This document shows, one piece after another, positions 38,168 through 43,053 of a stretch of DNA of 43,053 nucleotides. Each line of letters opens with the position of its first letter. The first letter of the stretch is position 1. The notes under the pieces were generated by a model. That model did not search any database. It was given only the letters and a program-made list of their open reading frames with translations, and was not told the DNA's origin. Origin of the DNA: JBBSHS01 sp038232515 (GTDB lineage: Bacteria > Actinomycetota > Acidimicrobiia > Acidimicrobiales > JAUJNH01); contig JBBSHS010000012.1 in assembly GCA_038232515.1 (NCBI GenBank), positions 1 to 43,053 on the forward strand. The letters are read 5' to 3'. A program made the translations under genes and the position numbers.

Positions 38168-38409
38168 CCGGGACTTCGCCCCCGCCCGACGAGCGGTCAG
38201 GTCATCCTTCGGCCTACTGGCGGCGATGTTCTGCACCCGCACCCTAAGCGCAGTCGTCCTGGCACTCTTGGGCGGCCCGTCATCCTCGAACCCGACGCAG
38301 CCCGCCCACGCCGCTACGCCGTCAGTTCGACAAACTCGAAGCGGCCATCACTGACCTTGTCGGCGCGGCGCGGAACTTGACTCAATCCTGTCGGCTCCTA
38401 GGCGCCAAG
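38165..38409 (+). repeat. Inverted dispersed repeat, copy B (decayed dksA 3' end plus flank)
   Basis: About 245 bases aligning with copy A (4600-4843) in inverted orientation. Its first part translates as PTGTSPPPDERSGHP, matching the DksA-like tail PSTGASPQPEERSYHP, but a 1-base deletion follows and the dksA stop codon is lost. It carries no zinc-finger part, so it is a remnant. The copy fills almost the whole 303-base gap between degV and the ThuA remnant; no other feature is seen there except the two -10 boxes. Confidence 0.75.
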
Positions 38410-38440
38410 CGCTGGGTGGGACGGGAGTGGGGACGCGCCA

Positions 38441-38446
38441 TATCGT
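38441..38446 (+). promoter_or_regulatory. -10 box of the ThuA remnant
   Basis: TATCGT nine bases upstream of the ATG at 38456. The promoter pattern survives although the gene is truncated. Confidence 0.4.
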
Positions 38447-38455
38447 GCTGCTCTC

Positions 38456-38880
38456 ATGCGCGTGCTCGTGGTGTCGTCCCGGCCAGCCGGCGGTCGTCGG
38501 CCTGCCCTCGCGCCGTTGTTCGGGCCTGGGGACCGCGTTACCTGGCTTCCGGCCGGTGCCACGCTGCCGGCGCTGGACACCTTCGATGCACTTGTGGTGG
38601 ACGGCCACCCGGCTCCCCGCCCCACCGCTGAGCTCGCCGCTCTGGCCCGACGGGTGGAGGAAGGCGCCAGCCTGGTCGCCATCGGTGCCGCCCCCCACGA
38701 GCGGGACGAGTTCTGGACCGGGCTCCTCGGCGTCATGGCCTCCGATCCCTTCCCTGTGGCCGAGTGGTTCGCCAAGATCGCGCCCTGGCCGTCGACCCTG
38801 ACCGCCCGCATCGACGACGAGTTCCCTGTGATCGACGGGATCGAACCACTCGTGACCGAAGACACGAGCGGCCTTCGAGA
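38456..38880 (+). pseudogene. Truncated ThuA-like gene
   Basis: The frame opens MRVLVVSSRPAGG and keeps ThuA-like text to IDDEFPVIDGIEPLVTED (about 140 residues): TFDALVVDGHPAPRPTAELAALARRVEEGASLVAIGAAPHERDEFWTG-type strands are recognisable. ThuA-like proteins are usually above 200 residues; the C-terminal third is missing. The frame stays open to 39082 but the extra residues are non-homologous and overlap a dehydrogenase fragment read in another frame. ThuA genes often stand next to Gfo/Idh/MocA genes, and such fragments follow here. Probably inactive. Confidence 0.65.
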
Positions 38881-38931
38881 CGGTGGAGAGGGCGCCGGCC
38901 CCCAGGAGTCGGCCGAGGCTGATTTCACCGG

Positions 38932-39361
38932 GAACGTGCCTATGCCTCGGTCGACGAGCTGCAGGCTGACGACGGCGCCCAGGTGGTCATCGTGGCCACC
39001 CCTCCGAGCCTGCACGCCCCGCTGGCGCTGTCGATGCTGCGGGCCGGCAAGCACGTCGTCATCGAGAAACCCATGTGCCTGACCGTGGCCGAGTCCGACG
39101 TCCTCATCTCCGCGGCCCGTGCCGATCGGAGGTTCCTGACCGCGCACCAAGTACGAGTCCGGCTACGGCGTCACCGAGACGCACCTGCCTGTCGCTGGCG
39201 AGCAACGCTTCGCCTTTCACCGCAATCTTGCCGACCACCTTCACCTGGGCGAGCCGCTGGCGGTGACGGCGGAGTCGGTGCGCCGGGTCGTCGCCGTCCT
39301 CGAGGCCGCCCAGCGCTCGACCGACAACGGCCGCGTCCCGGTCCGGCTCGATGACGTGTAG
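38932..39361 (+). pseudogene. Two fragments of a Gfo/Idh/MocA dehydrogenase
   Basis: The first fragment (about 38932-39150) reads ERAYASVDELQADDGAQVVIVATPPSLHAPLALSMLRAGKHVVIEKPM, the middle of the NAD-binding domain with the EKP motif, but the glycine-rich N terminus is missing. It breaks off at FLTAHQ. The second (39149-39361, another frame) reads KYESGYGVTETHLPV and GEPLAVTAESVRRVVAVLEAAQRS, the C-terminal end, and stops at TAG. The central two-thirds are absent, so at least two deletions occurred. An intact but different member of the family follows at 39389. Confidence 0.75.
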
Positions 39362-39388
39362 CCCGGGAGTGGCCAAGTTGGGTCGTCG

Positions 39389-40399
39389 GTGACGCACGTC
39401 GAGCGCCCGGTGGTGGTGCCCCGGGCGGGCGGTCAAACCGGCCGGCCGGGGCCCCCGCCGGTGCGCTTCGGCATCCTCGGGGCCAGTTCGGTGGTGGCCC
39501 GCCAGGCGGTGGTGCCGGCACTCGAGGCGTCCCCCAAGTGCGAGGTGGTGGCCTCCGCCAGCCTGTCCAGAGACGGCCCCGGCGCCTATGACCGCCTCCT
39601 GGCCGACGAGGACGTCGAGGCCGTCTACGTGCCCCTGCCCAACGGCCTGCACCGCCTCTGGGCCGAGCGGGCGGCCGAAGCCGGCAGGCACGTGCTGTGC
39701 GAGAAGCCGCTGGCCGTCACTGCGGCCGACGCCCGGGCCATGGCCGAGGCGTGCGGCGCCGCCGGCGTGTGCCTGGCCGAGGCGTACATGACCCCCTTCC
39801 ACCCTCGCTCGGCGGTTATCGAGGAGGTGCTGCGCTCGGGCACCCTCGGCCGTCTGCACAGCGGCTTCGCCGCCTTCACTTTCCCTCACGGAGATCCCAC
39901 CGACCACCGCTGGGACCCGGACCTGGGCGGTGGGGCGCTGCTCGACGTCGGCATCTACTGCCTGGCCCCCCTGCTGGCGGCGGGCGGCCAGCCGCCGCTG
40001 GGCGTGGCCGCGGTGGCGTCGGTCACCGAGCGAGGGGTGGACGCCTCACTCACCGGCCTGCTCGACCTGGGTGACGGTTTGGCGGCCACCGTCCAGGTCA
40101 GCTTCTGCGCCCCCGAACGACAGGAGCTCGAGGTGATCGGCACGGAGGGCGCCCTCGTAGTCGACCGGGCCTTCACCCCGGGAGCGGCCGACGACACCAT
40201 CGCCATCGTCCGGCCCGACGGCACCCTCGAGGAGCGCCGCAGCAGGGGCGGCGATCCCTACCGGGGCATGGTCGACCACGTGGCCACGGTGCTGCGGGGT
40301 GGTGCCGACCTGCGCCGGCCCCCGGCCGCCTCCATCGCCCTCCTCGAGGTCGTGGACAGGTTGCGGGCCGCGGCCGGCCTGCGCCCGCCGTCGGCGTGA
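39389..40399 (+). CDS. Gfo/Idh/MocA family oxidoreductase
   Basis: An NAD(P)-dependent sugar or polyol dehydrogenase-like enzyme, 336 residues. The Rossmann start VRFGILGASSVVARQAVVPALEASPKCEVVA is followed by VEAVYVPLPNGLHRLWAERAAEAGRHVLCEKPLAV with the catalytic-region EKP lysine, then AEAYMTPFHPRS and the DLGGGALLDVGIYCLAPL motif of the C-terminal domain. The start is GTG 39389, or GTG 39461 just before RFGILG; the first 24 residues are Pro/Gly-rich. It is preceded by the remains of a paralogue. The substrate is unknown. Confidence 0.9.
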   Translation: MTHVERPVVVPRAGGQTGRPGPPPVRFGILGASSVVARQAVVPALEASPKCEVVASASLSRDGPGAYDRLLADEDVEAVYVPLPNGLHRLWAERAAEAGRHVLCEKPLAVTAADARAMAEACGAAGVCLAEAYMTPFHPRSAVIEEVLRSGTLGRLHSGFAAFTFPHGDPTDHRWDPDLGGGALLDVGIYCLAPLLAAGGQPPLGVAAVASVTERGVDASLTGLLDLGDGLAATVQVSFCAPERQELEVIGTEGALVVDRAFTPGAADDTIAIVRPDGTLEERRSRGGDPYRGMVDHVATVLRGGADLRRPPAASIALLEVVDRLRAAAGLRPPSA

Positions 40400-40505
40400 G
40401 CGGCGCGAGGCGTGCCAGGGTTGAGGGGGTGGAGCGGGTGGTGAGCGGACCAAGGCGTGAGCGGGCAGCGACGAGCACCGCCGCGGCGGCGGTCTGGCCG
40501 GTCCG

Positions 40506-41015
40506 ATGAGCGACCATGCCGTCGATGCCGCCCTGGTGCTCGTGCGCCTGGCCCTGGGGCCGATGCTGGTGGCGCACGGCTACCAGAAGATCTTCGCCGG
40601 CGGGAAGCTGGCCGGGACCGGGCAGTGGTTCGAGAGCCTGGGCCTCAAGCCCGGGTGGCTGCATGCCCGGTTGGCGGCCGGGACCGAGGTGGGCGCGGGC
40701 ACGCTGATGACCGTGGGCCTGCTCACCCCGGCGGCCGCCGCCGGGTTCGTCGGCCTCATGGCCGTGGCCGCCTTCACCGACCATCGAGGCAAGGGTTTCT
40801 TCATCTTCAAGGGCGGTTGGGAGTACGTGTACGTGGTCGGCGTCGTGGCCGTCGCCTTGGCCACGCTGGGCCCCGGGCGGTGGTCACTAGACCACGCCAT
40901 CGGGCACTTCGACACGCCCGCCGTCGCCCAGGGCGTCTTCGCCGCGGTCGTCGGCCTGGCCGGCGCCGGCTCCCTTTTCGCCGCCTTCCACCGGCCGGCC
41001 GGCCCGGCCACCTGA
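40506..41015 (+). CDS. DoxX family membrane protein
   Basis: A 169-residue protein with four membrane segments. It shows the DoxX pattern: VRLALGPMLVAHGYQKIFAGGKLAGTGQWFESLGLKPGW, then LAAGTEVGAGTLMTVGLLTPAAAAGFVGLMAVAAF and GGWEYVYVVGVVAVALATLGPGRWSLDHAIG. Related proteins take part in thiol or respiratory redox homeostasis; the role of this one is not known. The ATG at 40506 begins a normal N terminus. It is isolated, with a pseudogene downstream. Confidence 0.88.
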   Translation: MSDHAVDAALVLVRLALGPMLVAHGYQKIFAGGKLAGTGQWFESLGLKPGWLHARLAAGTEVGAGTLMTVGLLTPAAAAGFVGLMAVAAFTDHRGKGFFIFKGGWEYVYVVGVVAVALATLGPGRWSLDHAIGHFDTPAVAQGVFAAVVGLAGAGSLFAAFHRPAGPAT

Positions 41016-41044
41016 ACCGCGGCCACGCTCGCCCGGCGTCTTCC

Positions 41045-41715
41045 ATGGCTGCCTCCATGTCTGCGCAGCTCCCCCGCCTGTTGGTGGTCATGAGCTCGGG
41101 CGAGACCAGTCCCACCATGGTCAAGACCCACCGCGACGTCTTCGCCCGTCTGGACGTCCGTCCGGCCACGGCGGTGCTCCTGGACACGCCTCTCTCGGGT
41201 TCCAGGAGAACCGCCACGAGATCGCCGGCCGAACCGTCGAGTACTTCAGCCGGAGCGTCGGGCGCTCCGTCGACGTGGCCTCATTGCCGGCCCCCGATGC
41301 CGACGTCCTCACCCGCGAGACGATGCTGGCCCAGGTGGCCGCCTGCCGGCTGGGTTTTCGCGGGCCCGGCAGGGAGGCGCGATTGGTACCCGGCGCGGTC
41401 CGCTCCATCCTGGAACTGGAACTGGACGACGAGCTGGTGGCCTGGTCGGGCGACACCCTCCAGAGCGACGAGGCGGACAGGGGCCGGGGCGCCCTGCGGT
41501 CCATGGTCGTGGGGCTGGCTCAGGTAGCCGAGGCCGGCGCGGTTGACCGCCGGGAGGTGGTGGCCCCTTCGTGCAGGCGCTGCTGGACATGCGCCAGAGG
41601 GCCCGGGCCGACAAGCGGTGAACGGACGCACGACATGGTGCGCGACCGCCTCGTCGACCTGGGGGTCGAGGTCCGGGACCGGCCCGACGGCACCGAACGG
41701 CGCCCACACCAGTGA
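41045..41715 (+). pseudogene. Frameshifted, internally deleted class I glutamine-amidotransferase-like gene
   Basis: Conserved text appears in three frames in order. LPRLLVVMSSGETSPTMVKTHRDVFARLDVRPATAVLLDTP is followed by a frame change near 41195; GFQENRHEIAGRTVEYFSRSVGRSV runs to AACRLGFRGPG. A central domain is missing; the chain resumes at ILELELDDELVAWSGDTLQSDEADRGRG. A frame change near 41565 gives PFVQALLDMRQRARADKR and a TGA, and another near 41620 returns to VRDRLVDLGVEVRDRPDGTE, a CysS-like C-terminal helix region. The amidotransferase/peptidase-E-like call for the N-terminal part is from general resemblance. Not functional. Confidence 0.7.
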
Positions 41716-41910
41716 CGGGAGGCAGGTTTCGGCCGTTCGCCGGCATCACGCTCCCGCGGCCGTTGACGTTGGCCCACGTGAGGGTGCCCGTGCGACTCAG
41801 CCGGCCCGACCATCCCCGGATTGGCCCACACGGCCATGGGCCACACGGCGCCGAGGCGGCGGTTCCTGAACGAGCCCCATCCGGGCTGGGTCAGGCCGAC
41901 ACCGGGTTGG

Positions 41911-41916
41911 TAGGGT
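41911..41916 (+). promoter_or_regulatory. Possible -10 box of tRNA-Glu
   Basis: TAGGGT, 24 bases upstream of the tRNA-Glu 5' end. No clear -35 box. Nothing else is recognised in the 224 bases between the pseudogene and the tRNA. Confidence 0.3.
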
Positions 41917-41939
41917 GCACCGCCACCGGCGGGCGCCAG

Positions 41940-42015
41940 GCCCCCATCGTCTAGCGGCCTAGGACACCACCCTTTCAAGGTGGCGGCACGGGTTCGAATC
42001 CCGTTGGGGGTGCCA
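41940..42015 (+). tRNA. tRNA-Glu (anticodon TTC)
   Basis: The acceptor stem GCCCCCA pairs with TGGGGGT (one G-U). The anticodon stem CCACC/GGTGG encloses CTTTCAA with anticodon TTC, the T arm is ACGGG-TTCGAAT-CCCGT, and the discriminator is G followed by an encoded CCA at 42013-42015. An integrase gene begins to be read toward it 14 bases downstream, so the 3' half of this tRNA is the likely attachment site of an integrated element. Confidence 0.96.
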
Positions 42016-43053
42016 ACAACACCGCAGGTCAGAGGGTGTGCGGCCCCTCACCGGTGGCCAGGTCAACGCCCGCCAGGCCGGGAAATGGCCGGGAAGGAGT
42101 GCCGCCGGCGTCGTCCGGTCGCAGCTCCATCACCGGGGCAGAGGCGGCCAGGCCGGCCAGTGCAGCGGCCATGGCGGCGTCGCGGTCCTCGGTGGCGTGC
42201 TGGTAGCGCAAGGCGGCCGCCGGGTTGGCGTGGCCCCCCCGGCGCATGAGCTCGGCCACGGTGGCCCCGGTGGTGGCGGCCCAGGTGAGCCCCGAGTGAC
42301 GTAGGTCGTGAAGGTGGAGGTCTTCCCGGCCGATGGCCCGGCGGGCGCCGGCCCACACCCGGTCCAGGGTGCTCGGGTTGACCGGGCCTCCGTCCACCGC
42401 GAACAGCCAGTCCGCCGGCGCCGGCCCGACGAAGCGGTCAAGGTGCTCGGCCACCACCGGCGTGAGGTTGGCCGGCATAGCCAGGCGGCGCACGCCCGCT
42501 GCGGTCTTGGGCGGCCCCAGCACCGGGGCCTTGCCCATGGGCTGGGACCACGCCCGCTCGATGCGCACACTGGCGTGCAACAGGTCCACGTCGCCCCGCT
42601 CCAGGCCGAGCACCTCGCCCCGGCGCAACGAGCACCACGCCACCAGGGCCAGTGCCGCCCGGAAGCGCTCGGGAGCGGCGGCGATGGCGCCGGCCACCTC
42701 GGCCACCGATGCCGTCGGGCGCTCGGCCGAGCGCACCTGGCCGGCCCCCTTCACCTTGCAAGGGGAAACGGTCAGCACCTCGTCTGCTACGGCCGTGTTG
42801 ATGATGGCCCGGAGCAGGCGGTACCCGTCGTCCGCGGTGGTCGGGTGGACGGCCCGCAGGGCCAGGTACCAGCCGCGCACGGCCGAGGGCGTCAGCCGGG
42901 ACAAGGGCTCGTTGCCCAGCACCGGGAGCACGTGGCGGTCCAGGAGGTAGGCGTACTTCGCCTTCGTGGTGGGCCGTAGGTCGCTGCGCCGGGCCAGCCA
43001 GGCGGCGGCGTAGGCGGCGAGTGTGATGCTCCCGGCCCGAGGGTCGACCCACG
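42000..43053. mobile_element. Left end of an integrated element in tRNA-Glu
   Basis: The 3' part of tRNA-Glu with its encoded CCA, directly followed by an integrase gene facing it, suggests an attL- or attR-type junction. The element would extend past the right edge; its other end and the second att copy are not visible. The exact crossover bases within the tRNA cannot be set from one junction. Confidence 0.6.
42029..43053 (-). CDS. int: Tyrosine recombinase (phage/ICE-type integrase), 5' end cut by window edge
   Basis: At least 340 residues; the frame is open to the right edge. The visible N-terminal part (ITLAAYAAAWLARRSDLRP, TKAKYAYLLDRHVLPVLG) is a core-binding domain. The catalytic domain holds the first Arg in AWCSLRRGEVLGL, the HDLRHSG box, GGHANPAAALRYQH with the Gly-His motif and the presumed nucleophile Tyr, and a basic-to-acidic tail. 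It is read toward the 3' end of tRNA-Glu, 14 bases away, the classic arrangement for tRNA-targeting integrases. A GTG at 42931 is only an internal codon, since homology extends upstream of it. Confidence 0.92.
   Translation of the reverse strand, partial: WVDPRAGSITLAAYAAAWLARRSDLRPTTKAKYAYLLDRHVLPVLGNEPLSRLTPSAVRGWYLALRAVHPTTADDGYRLLRAIINTAVADEVLTVSPCKVKGAGQVRSAERPTASVAEVAGAIAAAPERFRAALALVAWCSLRRGEVLGLERGDVDLLHASVRIERAWSQPMGKAPVLGPPKTAAGVRRLAMPANLTPVVAEHLDRFVGPAPADWLFAVDGGPVNPSTLDRVWAGARRAIGREDLHLHDLRHSGLTWAATTGATVAELMRRGGHANPAAALRYQHATEDRDAAMAAALAGLAASAPVMELRPDDAGGTPSRPFPGLAGVDLATGEGPHTL

Overview
The window is very G+C-rich, compactly coded DNA typical of a high-GC Actinomycetota. A ClpS gene followed by a DUF2017 gene, a nickel superoxide dismutase, a caa3-type oxidase cluster and many apparently leaderless genes fit an Acidimicrobiia-like chromosome. 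That placement is an inference from gene content, not a phylogeny. Most of the window reads as ordinary chromosome, with an accessory, decaying zone at the right end.

Layout. 1-1.0 kb: sodX (cut by the left edge) diverges from sodN. 1.0-6.1 kb: a CdsA-like membrane protein, moaD behind a tiny leaderless ORF, a histidine phosphatase, an esterase, a YgjP-type metalloprotease, a DksA/TraR-like protein and an SGNH lipoprotein. 6.2 kb: tRNA-Lys, then an O-methyltransferase. 7.1-13.3 kb (minus strand): a tightly packed operon of a CBM48 protein, a CysQ-like phosphatase and a complete branched-chain amino acid type ABC importer (livG, livF, livH, livM, livK). 13.4-16.5 kb: a second histidine phosphatase, an RsbW-like ATPase and a membrane-anchored trypsin-like protease. 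16.6-21.1 kb: an OpuC-type osmoprotectant importer whose ATPase gene lies on the other strand beyond a TauE/SafE gene. 21.2-23.5 kb: sdhD and sdhC without sdhA or sdhB, a 48-residue membrane protein, and serS. 23.6-25.4 kb: an ABC-2 exporter.

25.4-36.4 kb (minus strand) is the respiratory core: ctaB, a subunit-I-like protein that lacks the CuB ligands, a subunit-III-like protein, a membrane protein ending in a type-1 copper domain, a TlpA-like thioredoxin, then ctaC (with fused cytochrome c), ctaD, ctaE, a subunit IV, ctaG and a second TlpA-like protein. The genes read as two parallel oxidase-like modules. One has a complete active site. The other keeps its haem ligands but has lost CuB, and may have a blue-copper domain where CuA would be. 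This second module is the best candidate here for an undescribed system.

36.5-38.2 kb: clpS, a DUF2017 gene and degV. 38.2-41.9 kb is a decay zone: a diverged inverted copy of the dksA 3' end and its downstream DNA, a truncated ThuA gene, two fragments of a Gfo/Idh/MocA dehydrogenase, an intact Gfo/Idh/MocA gene, a DoxX gene and a heavily frameshifted pseudogene. 41.9 kb to the end: tRNA-Glu with a tyrosine recombinase gene beside its 3' end, which looks like the left boundary of an integrated element running off the right edge.

A repeated regulatory pattern is a TAnnnT box 7-9 nt upstream of a start codon with no Shine-Dalgarno sequence. I count fourteen such starts, one of them with a TTTACT variant box. 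No CRISPR array, rRNA gene, insertion sequence or recognisable riboswitch was seen.
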